Of a stretch of 64,000 nucleotides of DNA, positions 36,542 to 45,756 are shown piece after piece. A program made the position numbers and the translations under genes. Under the pieces are notes generated by a model that had not been told where the DNA came from, ran no database searches, and saw nothing but the letters and a program-made list of their open reading frames with translations. The DNA comes from Alexandriicola marinus (GTDB lineage: Bacteria > Pseudomonadota > Alphaproteobacteria > Rhodobacterales > Rhodobacteraceae). The stretch is taken from the NCBI RefSeq assembly GCF_004000435.1, contig NZ_RBVZ01000004.1:62001-126000 (forward strand), written 5' to 3'. Position 1 is the stretch's first letter, and every line of letters starts with the position of its first letter.

Positions 36542-38476
36542 ATGGACGTCTTCCTCCTGCAGGCAACGATTTACCTTGGCGCCGCGGTCATCGCGGTGCC
36601 GCTTGCCGCGCGTCTGGGTCTTGGGTCGGTTCTGGGATATCTGCTGGCGGGCATCGTTATCGGGTTCCTGCCCGGTGTCGGCTCCCAGACCGAGGACCTG
36701 CGCCATTTCGCCGAATTCGGCGTGGTCGTCATGCTGTTCCTGATCGGGCTCGAGCTTGAGCCGCGCGCCCTGTGGGACATGCGGAACCGGCTGATCGGGC
36801 TGGGTGGACTGCAGATCGGCATCACCACTCTCGCGGTGATGGGGGGCGCCTATGTCTTTGGTCTGCCATGGCAGACGTCGCTGGCCATCGGGCTGATCCT
36901 CGCGCTGTCATCGACCGCCATCGTTCTGCAGACCCTGACCGAAAAGGGCCTCATGACCACCCCGGGCGGGCGGTCGATCTTTTCGGTTCTGCTGTCGCAG
37001 GATATCGCCGTGATCCCGATGCTGGCCGTCATCCCGCTCCTGACGTTGGGGACGCTGGCCCCGGTCTTCGAGTCCGATGGATCGATCCATATCGATAACG
37101 GGGACCACGGCGCCGGGCATGGCGCGATCAGCCTTGTCGAGGGTCTGCCGGGCTGGGGTGTGACGCTGGTGACCGTAGCAGCCGTCGCGCTTGTCATCCT
37201 TCTGGGTATCTTCGCCACGCGGCCCGTCTTCCGCTATATCCACCATGCGCGCCTGCGCGAGATGTATACCGCGCTTGCCCTTCTGATGGTGGTTGGCGTC
37301 GCGGTTCTGATGTCGCTGGTGGGCCTCTCGCCCGCGCTGGGCACGTTCCTCGCCGGCGTGCTGCTGGCAAATTCCGAATTCCGCCACGAATTGGAAAGCG
37401 ACCTTCAGCCCTTCAAGGGCCTGTTTCTGGGGCTGTTCTTCATCACCGTCGGGGCCGGCATCAATTTCGACACCCTTTTGGGTGCGCCGCTCACGATCCT
37501 TGCGATCACGCTGGGGATGATGGTCCTGAAGGGCGTGATCCTGTTGATCCTTGCGATGGCCTTCGGCCTTCGCGGGCGCGACAGGTGGCTGTTCACGCTG
37601 GGCCTGGCCCAGGCGGGGGAATTCGGCTTCGTCCTGATCTCGTTCTCGTCGCAACAGAACGTTCTGAGCCGCGACATGTCAGAGTTGATGCTGCTGGTCG
37701 TGGCCCTGTCGATGCTGATCACGCCGCTTCTGTTCATCCTCTTTGAAAAGCTGAAATTCGTCGATGCCGGCGTCAGCGACCAGCCCGCCGACAAGATCGA
37801 AGAGACCGGCACCGTCATCATCGCGGGCATCGGCCGGTTCGGTCAGGTCGTGAACCGGATGGTGCAAAGCGCGGGTTTTCAGACGGTCGTGCTAGATCAC
37901 GACATGGAAACGATCAACACCATGCGCCGGTTCGGTTTTCGCGGCTATTTCGGCGATCCGACGCGGCCTGACATCCTGCATGCGGCCGGGCTTCAGACCG
38001 CAAAGGTCCTTGTCGTGGCGCTGGATGACCGGGACGCGGCCAACCGGCTGGTGGCCTATGCCCGGCGGGACCGGCCTGATCTGCACATCGTGGCCCGGGC
38101 CTATGACCGCGTGCATGTCTATGAACTCTACCGTGCGGGCGCCAATGACATCGTTCGCGAGATGTTCGATTCCAGTCTGCGCGCCGGGCGCTATGTGCTC
38201 GAGAATATCGGGCTGAGCGAGTTCGAGGCCGCCGAGGCGGAGGTGACCTTCTACCAGCGGGACCGCGCGGCAGTGCGCGAGCTGGCCCCCCTGTGGAAGC
38301 CCGGGGTCAAGACGGCGGACAATCCGGAATACGTCGCCCGGTCGCGCGAATTGAACAAGGAACTCGAGACGATCTTCGCAAGTCGCGTGGAAACCGTCCG
38401 CAAGGCCGCCGAAGACGGGACGGATACGCAGCCCGCCTCCGGGTTCCAGAGCAAGGGCGGGCTCAACCGTCGCTGA
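36542..38476 (+). CDS. CPA2-family cation:proton antiporter with TrkA-N domain (KefB/KefC-like)
   Basis: The 644-residue protein has about 12 transmembrane helices in its first 400 residues, with [18 protein letters not shown] and [16 protein letters not shown] as family signatures. A TrkA-N nucleotide-binding domain follows ([32 protein letters not shown], about residues 420-540). KefB/C proteins expel K+ in exchange for protons and are gated by glutathione adducts in E. coli. A Kef-type ancillary protein is not encoded next to it. The last 14 bases of the gene overlap convergent cobT. Confidence 0.9.
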   Translation: MDVFLLQATIYLGAAVIAVPLAARLGLGSVLGYLLAGIVIGFLPGVGSQTEDLRHFAEFGVVVMLFLIGLELEPRALWDMRNRLIGLGGLQIGITTLAVMGGAYVFGLPWQTSLAIGLILALSSTAIVLQTLTEKGLMTTPGGRSIFSVLLSQDIAVIPMLAVIPLLTLGTLAPVFESDGSIHIDNGDHGAGHGAISLVEGLPGWGVTLVTVAAVALVILLGIFATRPVFRYIHHARLREMYTALALLMVVGVAVLMSLVGLSPALGTFLAGVLLANSEFRHELESDLQPFKGLFLGLFFITVGAGINFDTLLGAPLTILAITLGMMVLKGVILLILAMAFGLRGRDRWLFTLGLAQAGEFGFVLISFSSQQNVLSRDMSELMLLVVALSMLITPLLFILFEKLKFVDAGVSDQPADKIEETGTVIIAGIGRFGQVVNRMVQSAGFQTVVLDHDMETINTMRRFGFRGYFGDPTRPDILHAAGLQTAKVLVVALDDRDAANRLVAYARRDRPDLHIVARAYDRVHVYELYRAGANDIVREMFDSSLRAGRYVLENIGLSEFEAAEAEVTFYQRDRAAVRELAPLWKPGVKTADNPEYVARSRELNKELETIFASRVETVRKAAEDGTDTQPASGFQSKGGLNRR

Positions 38477-39479
38477 CACCGGCCTCGCCGAAGGTGGCCA
38501 TCCCGGAATGGCAGGCAACGGCCCCCTGCATCACGCCGATGGCCAACGCCGCACCCGAGCCTTCGCCCAGCCGCAGACCCAGGTCCAGCAGGGGAACCTT
38601 GCCCAGCGCATCGAGCATCCTGCCATGCGCCGCCTCATCGCTCAGGTGTCCCGCAACCGCGTGATCCAGCGCGCCGGCCATCGCCCGGTGCAGGACGAGC
38701 GCCGCGGCAGAGCAGATGAAGCCGTCGAGGATGACCGGGATACGCGCCGCCCGCGCCGCCGCGATCGCCCCCGCCATGGCCGCGATCTCGCGCCCGCCCA
38801 GCGCCTGAAGGACGCCCAGCGGCGTGGCGACGAGCCCTGGATTGACGGCAACGCCCCGCGCCACGACATCGGCCTTGCGGGCAAGGCCCGCGTCGTCGAT
38901 GCCGGTGCCGCGCCCGGCCCAGTCCGCGGGCGCACCGCCCAGGATCGCATGCGCGATCGCCGCGGCAGAGGTGGTGTTGCCGATCCCCATCTCGCCGGTG
39001 ACCAGAAGGTCCGCGTCAGGGTCGACGGCCTCCCATCCGGCGGCAAGGGCGGCGGTGCATTCGGCCTCGGTCATCGCCGGGCCCTGGGTGAAATCGGCCG
39101 TGGGCCGGTCGAGATCGAGCGCAACCACATCCATGCGCGCGCCAAAGGTCCGGGCCAGCTGGTTGATCGCCGCGCCGCCGGCCTCGAAATTGGCGACCAT
39201 CTGGTGCGTCACCTCGGCGGGAAAGGCCGAGATACCCTGCGCCGTCACCCCGTGATTGCCGGCAAAGACCACGATCTGCGGAGCCGTGATCCGTGGCCGC
39301 GCGTCGCCGCGCCAGCCGGCATACCAGATCGCCAGATCCTCCAGCCGGCCCAGCGCGCCGGGCGGCTTGGTCAGCATCGCGTTGCGCTCGGTGGCCCCGC
39401 GTGCCGCCGCGGCATCAGGGGATGGTGCGCGCGACAGGCACTCGCTAAATTCGGCGAAATTGGAGAAGGGTGCGGCCAT
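38463..39479 (-). CDS. cobT: Nicotinate-nucleotide--dimethylbenzimidazole phosphoribosyltransferase
   Basis: The 338-residue enzyme activates dimethylbenzimidazole for the lower ligand of cobalamin. Recognisable segments are [52 protein letters not shown] and [17 protein letters not shown] near the C-terminus, which carries the catalytic Glu. It is divergent from cobS across 71 bp, a common alphaproteobacterial arrangement. Confidence 0.96.
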   Translation of the reverse strand: MAAPFSNFAEFSECLSRAPSPDAAAARGATERNAMLTKPPGALGRLEDLAIWYAGWRGDARPRITAPQIVVFAGNHGVTAQGISAFPAEVTHQMVANFEAGGAAINQLARTFGARMDVVALDLDRPTADFTQGPAMTEAECTAALAAGWEAVDPDADLLVTGEMGIGNTTSAAAIAHAILGGAPADWAGRGTGIDDAGLARKADVVARGVAVNPGLVATPLGVLQALGGREIAAMAGAIAAARAARIPVILDGFICSAAALVLHRAMAGALDHAVAGHLSDEAAHGRMLDALGKVPLLDLGLRLGEGSGAALAIGVMQGAVACHSGMATFGEAGVSDG

Positions 39480-39550
39480 CTTTGTCCTCGTTGCACTGGT
39501 CTGGTGATCTGTCTAACGGTTCGGCACGCAGCGGAAAGGCCCGAGAAGTC

Positions 39551-40324
39551 ATGGCACGGGAAAAAACCGACATTCTGGCGCCGGTCGATCTGCCCGCCGC
39601 ACTTGGCCTGCTGACCCGTCTGCCGATCCCCGTCAACGGGGAGGCCGCGGTGGCCCGCGGTGCGCGGGCGGCCTGGGCCTGGCCGCTGGCCGGCCTGGTG
39701 GTGGGCACGCTTGCCGGCGCCATCGCATGGGTCGCCCTTGCCGCCGGTTTGCCCCCCGCAATCGCGGCGCTTCTCGCCCTTGCCCTGCAGGTTGCCACAA
39801 CCGGCGCGATGCATGAGGACGGCCTTGCCGACAGCCTTGACGGTCTGTGGGGCGGCTGGACGCGGGACCGGCGGCTCGAGATCATGAAGGACAGCCATAT
39901 CGGCGCCTTTGGCGTCACCGGGCTAATCCTGACCTTCGCGCTCAGATGGCAAATCCTCGTCCACCTCATCGAGACCGGCCTGTCGCCCATCGCGGTTCTC
40001 GTGGCGCTGGGCGCGGCCAGCCGGGTGTCGATGGTTGTCCTGATGGCGTCCCTGCCCCATGCCCGCGACAACGGGCTGAGCGCGACCGTGGGTCGCCCGG
40101 GGCCCGTCACGACCGGGATCGCCGTGATCCTCGGCCTCGGTATCGCGCTTGTCGCACTTGGCGTGAACGCTGTTCCTCTGGCTCTGGCCATGGCGCTGGC
40201 AGGTGCGGCATGGGCGCTGATCGCCATGCGGCGGATCGGCGGGCAGACGGGCGATATCCTTGGCGCGGCTCAGGTTCTGTCGGAAATGGCGGGCGGGATC
40301 GTCCTGCTGGTTCTGACGAGCTGA
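39551..40324 (+). CDS. cobS: Adenosylcobinamide-GDP ribazoletransferase (cobalamin synthase)
   Basis: The 257-residue integral membrane enzyme joins adenosylcobinamide-GDP and alpha-ribazole. The MHEDGLADSLDGLWGG motif with acidic residues and several hydrophobic helices are typical; LGLLTRLPIP starts the family similarity. ATG 39551 is used rather than the longer GTG-initiated frame. It completes nucleotide loop assembly with divergent cobT; no corrin ring genes are in the window. Confidence 0.94.
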   Translation: MAREKTDILAPVDLPAALGLLTRLPIPVNGEAAVARGARAAWAWPLAGLVVGTLAGAIAWVALAAGLPPAIAALLALALQVATTGAMHEDGLADSLDGLWGGWTRDRRLEIMKDSHIGAFGVTGLILTFALRWQILVHLIETGLSPIAVLVALGAASRVSMVVLMASLPHARDNGLSATVGRPGPVTTGIAVILGLGIALVALGVNAVPLALAMALAGAAWALIAMRRIGGQTGDILGAAQVLSEMAGGIVLLVLTS

Positions 40325-40334
40325 GCGCGGTGAC

Positions 40335-41072
40335 CTAGCCCTCGCAGCGCAGCGCCCGCGCAAAGGAGGCGCGTCCCTCGTGCCGCCCGATATCGCGCGC
40401 CGTCAGGGCCTGCCCGTCGAAAGTGACGGCCATCAGGCGGGACCAGTCCCTATCCGCGACGATCATCTCGGGCCCCGCCCCGCAATCGCGGATGCCGCCT
40501 GCGATATCGGTCTCGCCGATCCGGTGGTTGGTCAGGCCCGGCATCTCGGCCAGCTGGACGAGAGTGCCCTCCTCCAGCCGCCAGACACGCAAGGTGCGGG
40601 CAAGATGCGGGCGGTCGACATAGGCGATCTCGATCCGGCCGTCACCATCGAGATCGGTAGCCCCCACCGGAGCCAGCCAGCGAAAGCGCTGGCCGATAAA
40701 TGGCGTGGCCGCGCGCAGGCCCGTCTCGTCATGGATCGCAAGGCGCGCGCCAAGTGACTGGTCGCTTTCGACAACGATCACCTCGGGGTCGCCGTCGCCG
40801 TCAACATCAACAAGCCGGGGGGCCACATCTTCGAAGACCCGCGCCTCGGGCAGACGAATGATGACCTCCTGCGATGCCTCCTCGGCGCATCCGGGGCAGA
40901 TCACGACATCAAGGACAAACGCGCCCCATTCCTCGTCATCGCCCAGAACGCCATGCGCATAACGCGTGGTCGGTTCTGAATAGCGGGCGCCGTCTATCCG
41001 CGCGGGCGCGTCTTGCGCAGAGGCCGCCCCGGCGCATAGCGCCAGAACAGCGACCAGCCCTGCGCGGTGCAT
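40335..41072 (-). CDS. Exported FG-GAP/VCBS-like repeat protein
   Basis: The 245-residue protein has a signal peptide (AGLVAVLALCAGAASA) and two Ca-binding FG-GAP-like loops, DVDGDGDPEVIVV and DLDGDGRIEIAYV, in a partial beta-propeller. Cys residues in CPGC and RDCG could make disulfides. It starts 3 bp after the ferredoxin stop, so the two probably share a transcript. No function is assigned. Confidence 0.8.
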   Translation of the reverse strand: MHRAGLVAVLALCAGAASAQDAPARIDGARYSEPTTRYAHGVLGDDEEWGAFVLDVVICPGCAEEASQEVIIRLPEARVFEDVAPRLVDVDGDGDPEVIVVESDQSLGARLAIHDETGLRAATPFIGQRFRWLAPVGATDLDGDGRIEIAYVDRPHLARTLRVWRLEEGTLVQLAEMPGLTNHRIGETDIAGGIRDCGAGPEMIVADRDWSRLMAVTFDGQALTARDIGRHEGRASFARALRCEG

Positions 41073-41075
41073 GGA

Positions 41076-41414
<339 letters not shown>

Positions 41415-41573
41415 TCACAGAGATTTTCGGTTGGTTCTCATTTAGTGCCTCTGGACCGCGGGGGCCAGAAGATTTGGCAGACATCCTGACCTTGTGGGCC
41501 GGGGGGAACATATTCGCGCAAACTTGAAGCGCCGCGCAGTCTGCTATTGGCCGGCGTCAGAGCGGGGTCCTAG

Positions 41574-42170
41574 ATGGCGCGTACAAAAGCAAATCGGACC
41601 GAGGCCCCCTTGAGCAGGGTTCAACCAGTAACTTTTGCCTTTTTCGCAGGGTTTCTTGCGGCGTGCAGCACGCAGCTGCCGCCCGTGGAGGCCCCCAATG
41701 TGCCAAGCTTCATCGCCGCCGAGATCGAGGCGGGTGAGGACGGCCGCTGCTATGGGCGCGACATCACGCCCGCCATCATCGAAACCCTGACCGAGCAGGT
41801 TCTGGTCCAGCAGGCCACCTATGACGAGGATGGCACGCTGCTCAGCCCGGCCCGCTATGAAAGCGCGATCCGCCAGCAGATCACCCGCGAACGCGAAGAA
41901 GTCGCCTTCGAAACGCTCTGCCCCCCGGCCTATACCGAGGTCTTCGTCGCCTCGCTGCAGCGGGCCTTGCGGGCGCGCGGCTTCTATGGCGGGGAGATCA
42001 CGGGGGTCATGGATACGGCCACGGGCCGTGCGGTGCAGGATTACCAGCGCCGCGACGGCCCCGACAGCCCGCTTCTGTGGATCGCCGCGGCCCGGGAACT
42101 GGGCCTTGTCGAATTGTCCGACGAACAGATCGAGGCGCTCAACGCCTCTCCGTTCGGAACCGGGCCCTGA
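41574..42170 (+). CDS. Lipoprotein with peptidoglycan-binding-like domain
   Basis: The 198-residue protein has a lipoprotein signal with lipobox FLAAC and lipidated Cys31. Its C-terminal part, SLQRALRARGFYGGEITGVMDTATGRAVQDYQRRDGP, is a PG_binding_1-type helical repeat. It is likely anchored in the outer membrane and in contact with peptidoglycan. The start is uncertain, since N-terminal residues before the hydrophobic stretch are unusually long (about 17). Confidence 0.82.
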   Translation: MARTKANRTEAPLSRVQPVTFAFFAGFLAACSTQLPPVEAPNVPSFIAAEIEAGEDGRCYGRDITPAIIETLTEQVLVQQATYDEDGTLLSPARYESAIRQQITREREEVAFETLCPPAYTEVFVASLQRALRARGFYGGEITGVMDTATGRAVQDYQRRDGPDSPLLWIAAARELGLVELSDEQIEALNASPFGTGP

Positions 42171-42178
42171 AGCGGAGA

Positions 42179-42203
42179 CACCCCCGGATGCGATCCGGGG
42201 GTG
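42179..42203. terminator. Bidirectional terminator between the lipoprotein and Deg protease genes
   Basis: An 11-bp perfect stem (CACCCCCGGAT / ATCCGGGGGTG) with GCG loop sits in the 61-bp convergent gap. Confidence 0.7.
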
Positions 42204-42231
42204 CCTGCCATTTCAGCAAAGTCGAGCGGTC

Positions 42232-43749
42232 CTATTCGTCGTCGAGAACCAGAGCGACAAAGCGCGGGTCACCTGCGCGGCGCACCAGAAGCAGGATCGA
42301 TTTCCGGCCCGCCTCGCGCGCCTGCTCGATCCGCTCTTCGAACTGATCGATCGTGGTCACCGCCTGCTGGCCGACCTCGGTAATCACGTCACCGGGCAAC
42401 AGGCCCTTGGCTTCGGCATCCGACATCGGCTCGATCCCGGTGATCACGAGGCCTTCGCTCTCGGGCAGGCTGTATTCATCGGCCAGGTCCTGGCTCAGCT
42501 CCGACAGGGTCAGGCCCAGCATCTGCATCTCGGCCGGTGCCGGGGGTTCAGGCTCCTGCTCGACCTCGGGCTCGACGCCCTGGGCCTCTTCGCGGCGGCC
42601 AAGCGTCACGGCGACATTCGTCATCTCGCCATCGCGCAGAACCTCGACATCTACGACCTTGCCCACCGGCGAATTGCCGACGATGCGCACCAGCTCTCCG
42701 GTGTCGGCCACATCTTGCCCGTCGAAAGTCAGGATGATGTCGCCGGCCAGAATGCCCGCGTCGGCCGCCGGGCCTTCGGGGACGTCGGTAACCATGGCGC
42801 CAGCGGCTTCGGTCAGGCCCTCGATCGCGTCGACCATGTCAGGCGTCACGTTCTGGATGCGCACACCCAGCCAGCCGCGGCGCGTCTCGCCATATTCCTC
42901 GAGCTGGGCGACCACGTTCGTGGCCACCGCTGACGACATAGCAAAGCCGATCCCGATCGAGCGGCCATCGGGCGACAGGATCGCCGTCACGACGCCGATC
43001 ACGTCGCCATCCATGTTGAACAGCGGCCCGCCCGAATTGCCCCGGTTGATGGTCGCGTCGGTCTGAATGTAGTCATCGTAAGTGCCCGAAAGCGCCCGGT
43101 TGCGGGCCGAGACGATCCCGGCCGAGGCCGAGAAGCCGATGCCCAGCGGGTTGCCGATGACCATCACCCAGTCGCCCACACGGCTGCCCACGGCATCGCT
43201 GTCTCCGAAGGACACGAAGGGCAGAGGCTCTTCCGGCTCGACCTTGAGAAGCGCGATATCGGTCGTGGGGTCTGTCCCGACCAGTTCGGCCGGAAGCGTG
43301 TCCCCCCCCTGAAACTCGATCAGGATTTCGTCCGCATCGGCGATCACGTGGTTGTTGGTCACGATCAGGCCCTCGGCGCCGATCACGAAGCCGGACCCCG
43401 CGGCCGAGGCACGGCGCGGCGCGTCAGGCCCGCCGTTTTCGAAGTCGCGGAAGAAATCCTCGAAGGGCGATCCTTCCGGCACCAGCCCCTGCGGCCCGGT
43501 CGGCCCGGCGATCGTGGTCGAGGTGGTGATGTTCACGACGGCCGGGCTGACCCGCTCGGCCAGCTCTGCAAAACTGACGGGGCGGCCATCGGGCATGACG
43601 TTGGCGGCATCGATCTCCTGTGCGCGGGTCTCGATCGCGGCGCCCAGTGCAAGGGCGGCCCCAAGCAGAAGCGTGCCTGCAATTTGCCAGGATTTTCGGC
43701 TCTCTTGCCGGGATTGTGCTATCGCGATGGCTCTTGCCTGTTCTCTCAC
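42232..43749 (-). CDS. Deg-family periplasmic serine protease with two PDZ domains
   Basis: The 505-residue trypsin-like protease has an N-terminal hydrophobic signal (about 20-40), the catalytic triad His in IVTNNHVIADADE, Asp in TTDIALLKVE and Ser in INRGNSGGPLF, and PDZ domains at about 285-375 and 410-500 with an acidic Pro/Glu linker between. It acts on misfolded envelope proteins. I choose GTG 43749 because GGGGAGAG lies just before; a longer open frame reaches 43809. The 5' end faces the glycine riboswitch. Confidence 0.93.
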   Translation of the reverse strand: MREQARAIAIAQSRQESRKSWQIAGTLLLGAALALGAAIETRAQEIDAANVMPDGRPVSFAELAERVSPAVVNITTSTTIAGPTGPQGLVPEGSPFEDFFRDFENGGPDAPRRASAAGSGFVIGAEGLIVTNNHVIADADEILIEFQGGDTLPAELVGTDPTTDIALLKVEPEEPLPFVSFGDSDAVGSRVGDWVMVIGNPLGIGFSASAGIVSARNRALSGTYDDYIQTDATINRGNSGGPLFNMDGDVIGVVTAILSPDGRSIGIGFAMSSAVATNVVAQLEEYGETRRGWLGVRIQNVTPDMVDAIEGLTEAAGAMVTDVPEGPAADAGILAGDIILTFDGQDVADTGELVRIVGNSPVGKVVDVEVLRDGEMTNVAVTLGRREEAQGVEPEVEQEPEPPAPAEMQMLGLTLSELSQDLADEYSLPESEGLVITGIEPMSDAEAKGLLPGDVITEVGQQAVTTIDQFEERIEQAREAGRKSILLLVRRAGDPRFVALVLDDE

Positions 43750-43935
43750 GGGTCTCTCCCCTTGAAATCCTCGTTGTCGGGCGCGCGGCGGATGCGGTCC
43801 GTCGTTCATCGAAATGTGAATGTAGTCCGAAGGTCATGCAACGCAAATAAACCGATCCTCTGTCACCAGGATGTGAAGCGGCGGCGCGGCACCTCTTGCG
43901 CCGGGCCAGTTCTTGCGTCTACCAATGGGGCGAGG

Positions 43936-44139
43936 TTCGGGAGAATCCGTCAAGGCCGAAGGGTCGAAACGGTGCCGAAGGAGCATCCGCCCCGGTAAAC
44001 TCTCAGGCAAAAGGACCGTGCCTCGAACGTAAGACACTCTGGAGAGTGGTGGTTCCGCATGCCGGGCCCGCCCGCCGAAGGGATAACGATCTCAGGCGTC
44101 TGACCCGGTCACAGGCCGGCAGGACAGGGACAGAGGGGG
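43936..44139 (+). ncRNA. Tandem glycine riboswitch
   Basis: The leader of gcvT carries two glycine aptamers. The first has GCCGAAGGAGCA and AACTCTCAGGCAAAAGGACC; the second has GCCGAAGGGATAACGA and ATCTCAGGCGTCTGACC and ends GGGACAGAGGGG. These are the characteristic conserved stretches of the two-aptamer class with a short linker. In other bacteria such tandem elements turn on glycine cleavage genes when glycine is high. Confidence 0.93.
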
Positions 44140-44211
44140 CATCGCCGCGGCGGCCATTCCGGCCATCGCAATGATGCCCGGCCCAGCACCCGGGCCGGTC
44201 GGAGGGGACGT

Positions 44212-45333
44212 ATGAGCAACACGAAACAGCTGCCGCTGGACGCGCTGCACAAGGAACTTGGCGGGCGCATGGTGCCGTTCGCGGGCTATGACATGCCCGT
44301 GCAATATGCCGCAGGCGTCATGGCCGAACATCTGCATTGCCGCGCCCATGCGGGCCTGTTCGACGTCAGCCACATGGGCCAGGTCCGGCTGGTGCCGAAG
44401 GGCGGGGCCGAGGCCACGGCACTCGCGTTCGAGGCGCTGATGCCCGCGGCCGTTCTCGGCCTGCCCGAAGGGCGCCAGAGATACGGGCTCTTCACGAATG
44501 ACACGGGCGGCATCCTCGATGACCTGATGTTCGCCAATCGCGGGCATGACCTCTTCGTCGTCGTCAACGCCGCCTGCAAGACCGCCGATCTGGCGTTGAT
44601 GCAGGCGGGCCTGTCGGACACGACCGAGGTGATCGCCATCACCGACCGCTGCCTTCTGGCGCTGCAGGGCCCCGAGGCCGAGGCCGCTCTGGCCCGGCTC
44701 GTGCCGCAGGTCGCAGACATGCGCTTCATGGATGTGATCGAGGCCGACCATCCCGAGTTCGGAAGCCTGTGGATCTCCCGCTCGGGCTACACCGGTGAGG
44801 ACGGGTTCGAAATGTCGGTGAGCGACGCCGGGGCCGAAGGCTTTGCCCGCGCGCTTCTGGCGATGGAGGAGGTTCTGCCCATCGGGCTCGGCGCGCGGGA
44901 TTCGCTGCGGCTCGAGGCCGGGCTTTGCCTTTATGGCCACGACATCGACGAGACGACCTCCCCGGTCGAGGCCGGGCTTGCATGGTCGATCCAGAAGGCG
45001 CGCCGCGCGGGCGGCGACCGCGCGGGCGGCTTTCCGGGTGCCGATCGTATCCTGAGCGAATTGGCCAATGGCGCCGCGCGCGCCCGCGTCGCGCTCCGCC
45101 CGGAAGGCCGCGCCCCCATGCGCGAGGGGACGGTCCTTCTTGCGCAAGGTGCGGAGGTCGGACAGGTCACCTCCGGCGGCTTCGGCCCCTCGGTCGGCGC
45201 GCCGGTGGCCATGGGCTATGTCCCTGCGCCGCTGGCCGACCCGGGCACCGAACTTGCGGGCCGCGTCCGTGGCAAGGACCTGCCCGTCACCATCACCACG
45301 TTTCCGTTCCACCCCCACTCCTTCAAACGTTGA
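44212..45333 (+). CDS. gcvT: Glycine cleavage system T protein (aminomethyltransferase)
   Basis: The 373-residue T protein moves the methylene group from lipoyl-H protein to tetrahydrofolate and frees ammonia. It begins LPLDALHKELGGRMVPFAGYDMPVQY and has LFDVSHMGQVRL, SRSGYTGEDGFEMSV and GARDSLRLEAGLCLYGHD, all landmark segments. GGAGGGGACGT precedes the ATG. It is first in gcvT-gcvH-gcvP, under the tandem glycine riboswitch. Confidence 0.97.
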   Translation: MSNTKQLPLDALHKELGGRMVPFAGYDMPVQYAAGVMAEHLHCRAHAGLFDVSHMGQVRLVPKGGAEATALAFEALMPAAVLGLPEGRQRYGLFTNDTGGILDDLMFANRGHDLFVVVNAACKTADLALMQAGLSDTTEVIAITDRCLLALQGPEAEAALARLVPQVADMRFMDVIEADHPEFGSLWISRSGYTGEDGFEMSVSDAGAEGFARALLAMEEVLPIGLGARDSLRLEAGLCLYGHDIDETTSPVEAGLAWSIQKARRAGGDRAGGFPGADRILSELANGAARARVALRPEGRAPMREGTVLLAQGAEVGQVTSGGFGPSVGAPVAMGYVPAPLADPGTELAGRVRGKDLPVTITTFPFHPHSFKR

Positions 45334-45341
45334 GGACAGCA

Positions 45342-45701
45342 ATGAGATTCACCGAAGAACACGAATGGCTGCGCGTCGATGGCGACCTGATCGTCGTGGG
45401 CATCACCGAACATGCGGCCACGCAGCTGGGCGACATCGTCTTTGTCGAACTGCCCGAGATCGAGACACAGGTCGCCAAGGATGACGAGGTCGTCGTGATC
45501 GAAAGCGTCAAGGCCGCGTCGGACATCCTCGCCCCCGTGGACGGCGAGATCGTCGAGGTCAACGAGGCGCTCAGCGACAACCCCGCCTTGGTGAACGACG
45601 ACCCGCTGGGCGAAGGCTGGTTCTTCAAGGTCAAGGTCGACGACCTGTCGGTCGTCGACGAATACATGACCGAAGACGAGTATCAGGAATTGATCGGCTA
45701 A
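45342..45701 (+). CDS. gcvH: Glycine cleavage system H protein
   Basis: The 119-residue lipoyl carrier has the lipoylated Lys57 in [12 protein letters not shown] and the family start [33 protein letters not shown] closes the domain. It begins 8 bp after gcvT with GAGGA upstream. The following 55-bp gap contains a perfect AT-rich inverted repeat. Confidence 0.97.
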   Translation: MRFTEEHEWLRVDGDLIVVGITEHAATQLGDIVFVELPEIETQVAKDDEVVVIESVKAASDILAPVDGEIVEVNEALSDNPALVNDDPLGEGWFFKVKVDDLSVVDEYMTEDEYQELIG

Positions 45702-45713
45702 CCACGGGCCGCC

Positions 45714-45735
45714 ACCAAAATTCGAGAATTTTGGT
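45714..45735. repeat. AT-rich perfect inverted repeat between gcvH and gcvP
   Basis: ACCAAAATTC (45714-45723) and GAATTTTGGT (45726-45735) flank GA. A T-less tail follows (CCCCCCG). The core CCAAAATT/AATTTTGG recurs at 53288-53311, so this may be a repeated genomic element or an attenuator that lowers gcvP expression. Confidence 0.7.
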
Positions 45736-45756
45736 CCCCCCGCCGGAGACATTGCG

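Noticed and set aside
36908-37654. Minus-strand frame rich in Gln, Arg and His within the antiporter gene
   Set aside because: Composition is what the reverse of hydrophobic membrane-helix codons gives; there is no coding evidence.
39480-39550. Possible cobalamin riboswitch between cobT and cobS
   Set aside because: The gap is only 71 bp and no conserved B12 box is seen.
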